From JACKJP01 sp050249695 (lineage in GTDB: Bacteria; Pseudomonadota; Alphaproteobacteria; Rhizobiales; Tepidamorphaceae): 64,000 bases of DNA. Positions within the stretch are counted from its first letter, which is position 1; the number at the start of each line of letters is the position of its first letter. The position numbers were made by a program, and so were the translations under genes. Shown piece by piece: positions 15,834 to 23,450 of the stretch. The notes below the pieces were generated by a model, which did no database searches, was not told the DNA's origin, and worked only from the letters and a program-made list of their open reading frames with translations. The DNA is taken from the NCBI GenBank assembly GCA_050249695.1, contig JBFWQA010000006.1:1-64000 (forward strand), written 5' to 3'.

Positions 15834-16979
15834 TCAGGCGGTGCCGCGCTGCCTGAGCCAGCGCAGCACCGTCGATTCATCGGCATCCAGATGGGCGAAG
15901 GGCTTTCTATATCTTGAGCGCAACGCCGCGATTTCAGGGCCGAGCGTGCGGCTTTCCCAGGCGTCGATGACATCCGGGTGAACGTAGCATCTGCGGCATA
16001 CAGCGCGGGTATTTTTCAGCGCCTCGGATACACTGTCGAGGATCTCGTTCACTATCCGCCGCCGCGCCTGTTTGCTTGGCGGCGGTTCGACGGCGGCGAG
16101 TTCCACGGTGGCCATGCTGGTGGCGCCCCAGGTGCGGAAATGCTTCGAGGTGAAGTCGCTCCCGGTCGCCTCGCGGATGTAGTCATTGACATGGTGGGAA
16201 TGGACCGGATGCATCGCGCCGTCGTCGCCGGCATACTGGAAGAGGTGCTGGCCGGGCAGTTCGCTCATCCCGGCGAGGATATTGGCGATCCGGCGGTTTG
16301 AAAGGCTGAGCCGCCATTTCCGCCCCGACTTGCCAGTGAAGGAGAAGCGGATTTCGCTGCCTTGCGTCTCGACGTGACGGGCGGTCAGGGTCGTCAGGCC
16401 GAAGCTCCTGTTCTCCCGCCGGTAGGCGTCGTTGCCGATACGGATCATGGTGTTGTCGAGCAGCCAGACGATAGCGGCGAGGATTCTCTCGCGGCGCATG
16501 CCGCGTTTCGCCAGATCCTTTTTCACCCGCTTGCGCAGGCGGGGCAGCGCCTCGGCGAAGGCGGCGAGGCTGGCGAACTTCGCCTCATACCGACACGTTT
16601 CCCAACCCGGATGGTAGCGATACTGCTTGCGGCCGCGGGCGTCCCGCCCCGTCGCCTGGATGTGGCCCTGCGCAACCGGGCAGATCCAGACATCGGTCCA
16701 GGCAGGGGGAATTGCGAGGGACCGGATGCGCGCGAGCGTCTTCTCATCGCGTATGATGCTGCCGTTCGGACGTGTGTAGGAAAAGCCTTTGCCGCGCTGC
16801 CGGCGCGCGATGCCGGGGTCGCTGTCGTTGACATGAACCAGTTCGGCTTGCGAGGCGCTGTCCAGAGGGTCCGGCCGAGCGGCCGGCGATGGCGAACCGC
16901 GCAGTTCAGTACCCTCCGATGACGGGCAGGATCTCGCCGGTGATGTAGCTGGAGCAATGCGACGAGGCGAGGAACACAT
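15834..16979 (-). CDS. DNA topoisomerase IB, poxvirus type
   Basis: The protein carries the bacterial TopIB N-terminal domain (GKGFSYTRPNGSIIRDE and IPPAWTDVWICP). The catalytic domain follows with KHFRTWGATSMATVEL and the presumed nucleophilic Tyr in CYVHPDVI near the C-terminus. It relaxes supercoils through a 3'-phosphotyrosyl intermediate. ATG 16979 is the only upstream ATG in frame and gives a 74-base overlap with the SDR gene. The first 45 residues look unlike the family, so initiation may be internal, possibly at a rare codon after the GGAGG at the SDR stop. It is the last gene of a stress operon with DUF2188 and an SDR. Confidence 0.87.
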   Translation of the reverse strand: MCSSPRRIAPATSPARSCPSSEGTELRGSPSPAARPDPLDSASQAELVHVNDSDPGIARRQRGKGFSYTRPNGSIIRDEKTLARIRSLAIPPAWTDVWICPVAQGHIQATGRDARGRKQYRYHPGWETCRYEAKFASLAAFAEALPRLRKRVKKDLAKRGMRRERILAAIVWLLDNTMIRIGNDAYRRENRSFGLTTLTARHVETQGSEIRFSFTGKSGRKWRLSLSNRRIANILAGMSELPGQHLFQYAGDDGAMHPVHSHHVNDYIREATGSDFTSKHFRTWGATSMATVELAAVEPPPSKQARRRIVNEILDSVSEALKNTRAVCRRCYVHPDVIDAWESRTLGPEIAALRSRYRKPFAHLDADESTVLRWLRQRGTA

Positions 16980-17892
16980 AGGCGGGTGCCAGCTCCTCCG
17001 GCTGCGCCGGGCGCTTCATCGGCGTTCCCTCCCCGAAACGGGCGACCTTGTCGGCCGGCCGATCGGATGGATTGAGCGGTGTCCAGACCGGTCCCGGCGC
17101 CACCGCGTTGACGCGGATGCCGCGCGGCACGAGATTGGCGGCGAGGGCGCGGGTGAAGGCGTGGATGCCTCCCTTGGTCATCGAATAGTCGACAAGCGAC
17201 CCGGATCCCCGGATGCCGGTGACCGAGCCGGTGTTCACGATGGCCGAGCCGCGCCCCATTTGCGGCAGTGCCGCTTTCACCATGTTGAAATAGCCATAGA
17301 GATTGGTCTTCATGGTGAGGTCGAAATGGTCCTCGGAGAGATCCTCGATGGCCGCCGCGTGATATTGAAAGGCGGCATTGTTGACGAGAATGTCGAGCCG
17401 GCCGAACTTCTCCACGACGCGTGACACCGCCTCGCGAGCAAACCCGGCCTTGCTGACGTCCCCGGCGATCAGAAGGCAGTCGCGCCCTTCATCGGCCACG
17501 GCGCGCCGCGTCTCTTCCGCGTCCTCGCCTTCCGCATCGAGAAGGGTGATCGCGATTTCGGCGCCCTCCCTGGCGAACAGAACGGCCACCGCGCGTCCGA
17601 TCCCGGAATCGCCGCCGGTGATCAGTGCGACCTGACCCTCCAGCTTGCCCGAGCCGCGATAGTAGGGGGCATCGTACATGGGCGCGGGACGCAGCACCGC
17701 TTCCGCGCCCGGCTTGCCCTGATGCTGCTGGGGGAAGGGCGGCTCGGGGTAATGCCGGGCGCCCGCCTGCATCGCCTCGCCATCGGCGGCTTTTCCGCTT
17801 TCCTGCCTGTGGCGGGCGTCTGCCCGGTCAACCACTTCCTGCACGTCGCGCTGGCGCTCGACGGCGTCCCGGGAATCGTTCCTATTGGACAT
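16906..17892 (-). CDS. SDR family oxidoreductase (YghA/glucose-ribitol dehydrogenase-like)
   Basis: The 328-residue protein has a polar N-terminal extension of about 75 residues rich in Gln and Pro, then a classical SDR fold. Visible are the cofactor loop TGGDSGIG, NNAAFQYH at the NNAG site, the catalytic YSMTK motif and C-terminal YITGEILPV. The extended type is widespread in stress regulons of rhizobia and enterobacteria (YghA), with aldehydes or sugars as likely substrates. The start ATG overlaps the end of the DUF2188 gene by 11 bases, so translation is coupled. Confidence 0.9.
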   Translation of the reverse strand: MSNRNDSRDAVERQRDVQEVVDRADARHRQESGKAADGEAMQAGARHYPEPPFPQQHQGKPGAEAVLRPAPMYDAPYYRGSGKLEGQVALITGGDSGIGRAVAVLFAREGAEIAITLLDAEGEDAEETRRAVADEGRDCLLIAGDVSKAGFAREAVSRVVEKFGRLDILVNNAAFQYHAAAIEDLSEDHFDLTMKTNLYGYFNMVKAALPQMGRGSAIVNTGSVTGIRGSGSLVDYSMTKGGIHAFTRALAANLVPRGIRVNAVAPGPVWTPLNPSDRPADKVARFGEGTPMKRPAQPEELAPAYVFLASSHCSSYITGEILPVIGGY

Positions 17893-18154
17893 CGTGCTTG
17901 TCCTTCAGCGTGGTCTCGTCCTCGACTTCGGTTTCCGGCCGGTCGTCACCCGGTGCGATTTCATTGTGCCAACGTCCTTCGGCATCCTGGTATTCGATGG
18001 GCTCCCTCGCGCCGGTCGCACGGTGTTCCGCCGCCGCCGCTCTGGCGGCGCGCGCGGCGGCCTCGCGGGTCGGATATGTCTCGGAGAACACATCCCGCAC
18101 GCGGTACGCCCAGCCTCCGTCATGTTCGACGACGTGATAGGTTATGGTGGTCAC
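17882..18154 (-). CDS. DUF2188 domain protein
   Basis: A 90-residue protein opens with TITYHVVEHDGGWAYRVRD, the DUF2188 pattern, followed by an Ala-rich helix and an acidic tail. Function is unknown. The GTG at 18154 was chosen because a GGGAG ribosome site lies about ten bases upstream and the conserved domain starts there. It is the first gene of a three-gene operon with the SDR and topoisomerase IB genes, led by the strong EcfG-type promoter at 18200-18224. Confidence 0.85.
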   Translation of the reverse strand: MTTITYHVVEHDGGWAYRVRDVFSETYPTREAAARAARAAAAEHRATGAREPIEYQDAEGRWHNEIAPGDDRPETEVEDETTLKDKHDVQ

Positions 18155-18199
18155 CGCAGGTCTCCCTTCATCAGATTGCCAAGGCCGGCTTTCGGCCCA

Positions 18200-18224
18200 A
18201 ACGATCTGGCAGAGCGCTTGTTCC
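18200..18224 (-). promoter_or_regulatory. EcfG-type promoter of the DUF2188-SDR-topoisomerase operon
   Basis: Minus strand GGAAC, 16 bases, CGTT, an exact consensus match. The transcript start is expected near 18192, about 38 bases before the GTG start. Confidence 0.7.
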
Positions 18225-18254
18225 GCACCTTGTCCGGATGTGCCGAGGCCGCCG

Positions 18255-18280
18255 GGAACCAAGCTTCCGGGCGCATCGTT
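18255..18280 (+). promoter_or_regulatory. EcfG-type promoter of ku-ligD
   Basis: GGAAC, 17 bases, CGTT on the plus strand. It lies back to back with the DUF2188 operon promoter and about 53 bases upstream of the ku GTG. Confidence 0.7.
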
Positions 18281-18332
18281 TGAGTCGGACTGGCGGGGCA
18301 GGGGAACCGCCTCCTGACAAGAGGACGACGAC

Positions 18333-19172
18333 GTGGCACCGCGCGCGATCTGGAAAGGACATCTGCAGATTTCCGAACTGAGCTGCCCGGTGGCGCTCTA
18401 CGCCGCCGCGTCGTCGGCGGAGCGCATTTCCCTGCACATGGTGAACCGAAAGACCGGCCATCGCCTGCATCGCCAGTTCGTCGACGAGGAAACCGGCGAG
18501 CCGGTCGACAAGGACGACCAGGTGAAGGGCTTCGAGACGGACAAGGAAGATTTCATCCTGCTGGAGCCGGAAGAGATCGAGGCCGCCGTGCCGGAAAGCG
18601 ACAAGACGCTGGACGTGGAGGCGTTCATCGCCTGCGGCGACGTCGAGACGGTCTATTTCGACCGGCCCTATTATGTCGCGCCGGCGACGGAGGCGGCCGA
18701 GACCGCCTTTGCGGTCGTCCGCGAAGGCATGCGCAAGACAAATGTCGCGGCGATCGCGCGGGCGGTACTGTTCCGGCGGGTCAGAACCGTGCTGATCCGC
18801 GCGCAAGGCCGCGGGCTCGTCGCCACGACACTCAATCACGACTACGAGGTGAGGTCCGCCTCGGATATTTTCGACGACGTGCCCGAGATCAGGATCGGCA
18901 AGGAGATGATGGATCTTGCCAAGCATATCATCGGAACGAAGGCGGGCGAATTCGATCCCGCGACTTTCGACGACCGCTATGATGCCGCGCTCGCCGAACT
19001 GGTCAAGGCCAAGGCGGCGGGCAAGAAGCTGCCCGTCGCCCGGGCGAAACGCGAGGAAAAGGTGGTCGATCTGATGGACGCGCTGCGCCGGAGCGCGCAG
19101 GCGGAGGGCAAACGCGCCGGCAAGAAGAAATCCGCCGGCAAGGCCGCTTCCTCCCGCCGCAAGGCGAGCTAG
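18333..19172 (+). CDS. ku: Non-homologous end joining protein Ku (first copy)
   Basis: The 279-residue protein has the bacterial Ku core starting PRAIWKGHLQISELSCPVALY and a Lys/Arg/Ala-rich C-terminal tail (residues about 245-279). That tail is typical of Ku proteins that recruit LigD and bind DNA non-specifically. Ku forms a ring on DNA ends and stimulates LigD ligation. The start is GTG. The gene ends three bases before ligD, so the pair is a transcriptional and probably translational unit. A consensus EcfG-type promoter upstream suggests induction in stress or stationary phase. Confidence 0.95.
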   Translation: MAPRAIWKGHLQISELSCPVALYAAASSAERISLHMVNRKTGHRLHRQFVDEETGEPVDKDDQVKGFETDKEDFILLEPEEIEAAVPESDKTLDVEAFIACGDVETVYFDRPYYVAPATEAAETAFAVVREGMRKTNVAAIARAVLFRRVRTVLIRAQGRGLVATTLNHDYEVRSASDIFDDVPEIRIGKEMMDLAKHIIGTKAGEFDPATFDDRYDAALAELVKAKAAGKKLPVARAKREEKVVDLMDALRRSAQAEGKRAGKKKSAGKAASSRRKAS

Positions 19173-19175
19173 CCG

Positions 19176-21668
19176 ATGTCGCTCACGACCTATCGGAACA
19201 AGAGGAATTTTTCAAAGACCAGCGAACCGAAGGGCGCCGCGGGGAAAAGCGGCGGCGACCTTTTCGTCGTGCAGAAACACGCGGCCCGCCGGCTGCACTA
19301 TGATTTGCGGCTCGAACTCGGCGGCGTCCTGCTGAGCTGGGCGGTGACGCGGGGGCCGAGCCTCGTGCCGGGCGAGAAGCGTCTCGCCGTCCATGTCGAA
19401 GACCATCCCGTCGACTATGGCAGCTTTGAAGGAACGATCCCCAAGGGGGAGTATGGGGCGGGGTCGGTGCTGCTTTGGGACCGCGGCCGCTGGTCGCCGG
19501 ATGGCGACCCGAAGAAGGGGCTCAAGAAGGGGCATCTTGAATTCACTCTCGAAGGGGAAAAGCTCAAGGGGCGCTGGCATCTGGTGCGCATGGCGCGCAG
19601 GCGCGGCGAGAAGCGCGACAACTGGCTGCTCATCAAGGGCGACGACGGGGAAGCACGCGGCGAGGACGATCCCGATATCCTCGAGGAGCGGCCGGAATCG
19701 GTCAAAACGGGCCGCGACATCGCAGAAATCGGCGACGCCCGCGCCGCGCTTGCACCGGCCGGAGCCGGTGGCGGCGGGAAGCGGCGCGGCGGATCGAAGG
19801 AGCCGCCGCGCGTCAGCGGCTCCAAGACCGCGCCGATGCCTTCCTTCATCGAGCCGCAGCTGGCGACACTGAAGCCGGAGGCACCCCGAGGCGACAAGTG
19901 GTTGCACGAAATCAAGTTCGACGGCTACCGGCTGCAACTCCGGCTGGAGAACGGGCGCGTCAAGCTGCTGACGAGAAGCGGGCTGGACTGGACGAAACGT
20001 TTCGGCAAAGCGGTCCCGGAGGCCGCGAAGGCGCTGCCGGCCAAGTCGGCGATCCTGGACGGCGAGCTTGTCGTGGAACGCGAGAACGGCTCGTCTGACT
20101 TCTCCGCGCTGCAAGCCGATCTCAGCGAAGAGCGGACGGACCGCTTTGTCTTTTATGCCTTCGACCTGCTCTATCTGGAAGGCAAGGATTTGCGAGAAGT
20201 TCCGCTGGAGGCGCGCAAGGAGGCTTTGCGCGCGCTTCTGGACGGTGCCGCGCCGGCGCTGCGGTACAGCGAGCATTTCGACGAAGAAGGCGCGCTGATC
20301 CTGAAACACGCCTGCCGGCTGAGCCTTGAAGGCGTCATCTCGAAAGTCCGGGACGGCAAATACGTTTCCGGCCGTGGTCGTTCGTGGATCAAGTCGAAAT
20401 GCGCCGAACGGCAGGAATTCGTGATCTGCGGCTATGTGCCCTCCAGCACGTCCGACAAGCTCGTCGGTTCACTCGTGCTCGGCCACTACGAGAAAGGAAA
20501 GCTCGTCCATGACGGCCGTGTGGGCACCGGTTTCAGCCGCGAGGTGGCGCAGAACCTCATGAAGGCGTTGCGCAAGCTTGAGACCGAAGACTCGCCTTTC
20601 TCCGGCAAGCTGGGCGCGGCGGCAAGGCGGGGCGTACATTTCGTCAGGCCCGAGATGGTCGCCGAGGTGGAGTTCCGGGCATGGACCGCTGACGGCCTGG
20701 TCAGGCACGCCTCCTTCCGCGGCCTGCGCGAGGACAAGCCGGCGGCCGAGATCGGCCGCGAGGACGGCGCTGCGATCCGGGAAGGGAAATTGCCGCGCGG
20801 GACGGTCAAACTTTCCCATCCGGACAGAATCTACTGGCCGGAAGCCGGGGTCACGAAACAGGGTCTGGCGGACTATTATGCGCAGGTCTGGAACCACATG
20901 GCGCCCTTCGTCACCGGGCGGCCGCTGGCGCTGTTGCGCTGCCCGACCGGTATTACCGGTCATTGTTTCTTCCAGAAACACGCCTGGAAGGGGCTCAACC
21001 GGAATATCCAGACCTTCGACGATCCGCAGGACAAGTCCGATGAGCCGTTGCTCGCGATCAGGGACTTCGACGGGCTGATCGGGCTGATCCAGGGCGGCGC
21101 GCTGGAGATACATTCCTGGCAGTCCCGGGTCGATGCGCTGGAAACCCCTGACCAGATCGTCATGGATCTGGATCCGGGTGAAGGCACGGAGTGGTCGGCC
21201 GTCATCGAAGCGGCGCGCGAGGTCAAGCACCGTCTCGAGCATGCCGGCCTGACGGCTTTTCTCAAGACGTCCGGCGGCAAGGGCCTGCATGTCGTGTCGC
21301 CGCTGAAGCCGGATGCCGGATGGGACGCGGTCAAGGGCTTTGCCAAATCCATAGCGGACGACATGGCCGGCGAAATGCCGAACCGTTATGTCGCGACCGT
21401 CAGCAAGGCCAAGAGGCGCGGCAGAATCCTGATCGACTATCTGCGCAACGGACGTGGCGCGACGGCGGTCGTGCCCTATTGCACCAGGGCGCGGCCAGGC
21501 GCCGCAGTGTCCATGCCGCTGGCCTGGGACGAACTGACGGAAAATATCGGTCCGGCCTATTTCACGGTGGAGAACGCACCCGCCCGTCTTGCGAACATGA
21601 AGGACGACCCGTGGGCTTCCTTTCACCGCAAGGCGGCGGCGCTGCCCAAGCTGACGGTCAAGAGGTAG
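19176..21668 (+). CDS. ligD: Multifunctional DNA ligase D
   Basis: The 830-residue protein has three catalytic modules in the order phosphoesterase, ligase, polymerase. The phosphoesterase (about residues 25-165) shows HYDLRLELGGVLLSWAV and HVEDHPVDYGSFEG. The ligase starts with the adenylation motif HEIKFDGYR (Lys247) and includes its OB domain to about residue 530. The polymerase/primase begins SHPDRIYWPEAGVTK with catalytic acidic pair MDLDPGEG and TSGGKGLHVV. LigD processes, fills in and seals Ku-bound double-strand breaks. The arrangement and length match rhizobial LigD. Confidence 0.95.
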   Translation: MSLTTYRNKRNFSKTSEPKGAAGKSGGDLFVVQKHAARRLHYDLRLELGGVLLSWAVTRGPSLVPGEKRLAVHVEDHPVDYGSFEGTIPKGEYGAGSVLLWDRGRWSPDGDPKKGLKKGHLEFTLEGEKLKGRWHLVRMARRRGEKRDNWLLIKGDDGEARGEDDPDILEERPESVKTGRDIAEIGDARAALAPAGAGGGGKRRGGSKEPPRVSGSKTAPMPSFIEPQLATLKPEAPRGDKWLHEIKFDGYRLQLRLENGRVKLLTRSGLDWTKRFGKAVPEAAKALPAKSAILDGELVVERENGSSDFSALQADLSEERTDRFVFYAFDLLYLEGKDLREVPLEARKEALRALLDGAAPALRYSEHFDEEGALILKHACRLSLEGVISKVRDGKYVSGRGRSWIKSKCAERQEFVICGYVPSSTSDKLVGSLVLGHYEKGKLVHDGRVGTGFSREVAQNLMKALRKLETEDSPFSGKLGAAARRGVHFVRPEMVAEVEFRAWTADGLVRHASFRGLREDKPAAEIGREDGAAIREGKLPRGTVKLSHPDRIYWPEAGVTKQGLADYYAQVWNHMAPFVTGRPLALLRCPTGITGHCFFQKHAWKGLNRNIQTFDDPQDKSDEPLLAIRDFDGLIGLIQGGALEIHSWQSRVDALETPDQIVMDLDPGEGTEWSAVIEAAREVKHRLEHAGLTAFLKTSGGKGLHVVSPLKPDAGWDAVKGFAKSIADDMAGEMPNRYVATVSKAKRRGRILIDYLRNGRGATAVVPYCTRARPGAAVSMPLAWDELTENIGPAYFTVENAPARLANMKDDPWASFHRKAAALPKLTVKR

Positions 21669-21684
21669 GTCTCCGGACGCCCGC

Positions 21685-22491
21685 CTATTTCTTCCCGCCT
21701 TCCGCCGCCACGCTCCGTTTCAGCGCGTCCATGATCGATACGACATTGTCGCCGGCCTTCTCGGTGGCTTCCGGCTTCTTGCGTGGCGCCGCGGGTTTGC
21801 GGCCCTTCTTCTTCCTGTCGATGATCCGGCGCAGCGTGTCCTGAACCGGGTCGTCGGCCATGTCGGGCGACCAGTCCTTCTTTTTCTCCGCGATCAGTTT
21901 CTCGATCAGGCGCAGGGTCTTGGCATCGGGCTTTTCCCTGTCGATATCGCCAAAATAGTCGGCGTCGTCGCGAACCTCGTCGCCGTACCGCAACGTCCAG
22001 GCAACGATCCCTTTTCCCCAGGGTTCCAGCAGCACGGCTCTCTCCCGCCGATAGATGACGAGGCGGGAAACGCCATTTGTCCGCGTGGCCTTCATGGCGT
22101 CCCGGATCACGGCGAAAGCCTCCTCGCCGACCTTGTCGTCCGGGATCAGATAATGCGGCCTGTCGCGCCAGATCCAGCCGATCGAATCGTCGGGAACAAA
22201 GGCCTGGATATCGATGGTGCGCGTGCTTTCCAGGGCAACCTGCTCGAGTTCCTCGTCTTCCAGGATCACATGCCCGTCTTCCTCCACTGGATAGCCGCGC
22301 GCCTGGTCGGTGTCCTTGACGATCTTGCCGCTTTCAGCATCCACATAGCGGCTGACGACGGGGTTGCCGGTCTTTCGGTTGAGTGTGCGAAAGCGGATCT
22401 TTTCACGGTCGGTCGTCGCGGGAACAAGCGCGACCGGACACGTGACGAGCGAGAGTTTGAGATAACCTTTCCAGTAGTGGCGTGGGGGCAT
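21685..22491 (-). CDS. ku: Non-homologous end joining protein Ku (second copy)
   Basis: A 268-residue second Ku begins PRHYWKGYLKLSLVTCPVAL. It has a basic linker (RKKKGRKPAAPRKK) and a short conserved C-terminal helix (NVVSIMDALKRSV) that resembles the end of the first Ku. The two Ku proteins are clearly diverged, so this is not a recent duplication. Multiple Ku genes flanking ligD are known in rhizobia, where Ku homo- or heterodimers act in different conditions. It converges on ligD with 16 bases between stops and has its own EcfG-type promoter (22528-22553). Confidence 0.95.
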   Translation of the reverse strand: MPPRHYWKGYLKLSLVTCPVALVPATTDREKIRFRTLNRKTGNPVVSRYVDAESGKIVKDTDQARGYPVEEDGHVILEDEELEQVALESTRTIDIQAFVPDDSIGWIWRDRPHYLIPDDKVGEEAFAVIRDAMKATRTNGVSRLVIYRRERAVLLEPWGKGIVAWTLRYGDEVRDDADYFGDIDREKPDAKTLRLIEKLIAEKKKDWSPDMADDPVQDTLRRIIDRKKKGRKPAAPRKKPEATEKAGDNVVSIMDALKRSVAAEGGKK

Positions 22492-22527
22492 GATCTAGCT
22501 TTCCGGGCCGCGATTTCACCCAAGCTG

Positions 22528-22553
22528 AACGGATTGCCGGCCTACAGCGTTCC
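22528..22553 (-). promoter_or_regulatory. EcfG-type promoter of the second ku gene
   Basis: Minus strand GGAAC, 17 bases, CGTT, an exact match, about 37 bases upstream of the ATG at 22491. Confidence 0.68.
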
Positions 22554-22609
22554 CGCCGGAAGACCGGCTCAGCCACGCCGGCGATGTTCCCCGCAGTCTT
22601 GCCACATCT

Positions 22610-22634
22610 GGAACAAAATCAGCCCTTCCAAGTT
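22610..22634 (+). promoter_or_regulatory. EcfG-like promoter of the glycine-zipper lipoprotein gene
   Basis: GGAAC, 16 bases, AGTT on the plus strand, ending 32 bases before the lipoprotein start. Confidence 0.5.
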
Positions 22635-22665
22635 ACGTGTAGGGACATCAAGAGGAGAACGACTG

Positions 22666-22917
22666 ATGAAATACGTATTTGTTGCAATCGCGGCGCTGTT
22701 CCTGGCGACCGCCTGCACGCCGACCGAGCGCGGCGCCGTTGCAGGCGGCGCCATTGGCGCGGCTGTGGGCGGTGCGGCGAGCGGAACGGTCCAGGGCGCG
22801 GCCGTGGGCGGCGCCGTCGGCGCCGTCGCGGGCGCTCTCATCGGCCGGGCCAGCGAGCCGGGACGCTGCATCTACCGCGACCGGTACGGGCGTCAGTATG
22901 TGGCAGCCTGCCCGTAA
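22666..22917 (+). CDS. Glycine-zipper lipoprotein
   Basis: An 83-residue protein has a lipoprotein signal (MKYVFVAIAALFLATAC, lipobox Cys17). A long Gly/Ala zipper with repeated GGAxGAAVGG units follows, then a short basic-aromatic tail YRDRYGRQYVAACP. Such proteins (OsmB/YmgG-like) are small outer- or inner-membrane lipoproteins, often osmotically or stress induced. AGGAG lies eight bases before the ATG. A rho-independent terminator follows directly, so the gene is probably monocistronic. Confidence 0.87.
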   Translation: MKYVFVAIAALFLATACTPTERGAVAGGAIGAAVGGAASGTVQGAAVGGAVGAVAGALIGRASEPGRCIYRDRYGRQYVAACP

Positions 22918-22942
22918 GAGGTAAGGACGCTCCAAGATCGGA

Positions 22943-22973
22943 AAGCCGCCGCGGAACCCCGCGGCGGCTTTTT
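22943..22973 (+). terminator. Rho-independent terminator after the lipoprotein gene
   Basis: A perfect GC-rich stem (left arm AAGCCGCCGCGG, loop AACC, right arm CCGCGGCGGCTT) is followed by a T tract. Confidence 0.9.
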
Positions 22974-23021
22974 CTGTTTCTGGCCCATCACCGCCGATCG
23001 CCAGCGCACGGAGGAAAATCG

Positions 23022-23354
23022 ATGCACACGCGGATTTATCGCCTGGAACCGATCGCCCAACCTCAGGACAACAACTGGGATCTCGCGCCTTCGCAGGGCA
23101 CCGTCATCGTCCGGGCAAGGTCTCCCGCCGATGCCCGCATCGTGGCGAGCGAGGCGGAGGACGATTTTCTTCTCGGCTCCGCCAAGCCCGCGCGCGGCGC
23201 CTCGACCCGGTTTGCGAGCGCGTTCCGAAGCGAGAAGCTCTACGGGGTTTTCGAGGACGACAGCACGGGCTTTGCACCCGAAGGCGAGCGGGGGCTGCTC
23301 AGAGGCGAACTGCGCGACGACATCCTCAAGTCATCGGACAGCGAGATGCACTGA
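23022..23354 (+). CDS. Hypothetical protein, 110 residues
   Basis: A soluble, acidic protein without signal peptide or membrane segment. It begins MHTRIYRLEPIAQPQDNNWD and contains a GTVIVRARSPADARIVASEAE stretch typical of small uncharacterised rhizobial proteins. GGAGGAAA lies eight bases before the ATG, good support for translation. It stands alone between a terminator and the converging gcd gene. I do not recognise a function. Confidence 0.75.
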   Translation: MHTRIYRLEPIAQPQDNNWDLAPSQGTVIVRARSPADARIVASEAEDDFLLGSAKPARGASTRFASAFRSEKLYGVFEDDSTGFAPEGERGLLRGELRDDILKSSDSEMH

Positions 23355-23450
23355 CGGGCTTTCCTCATTTCGTATCCGCAAGGAGCGCGGGGGCAGGGCG
23401 GCCGCGCATGGACCGTCCGCCTCACGATTGTACTGCCGGCGCAGGCTTGC

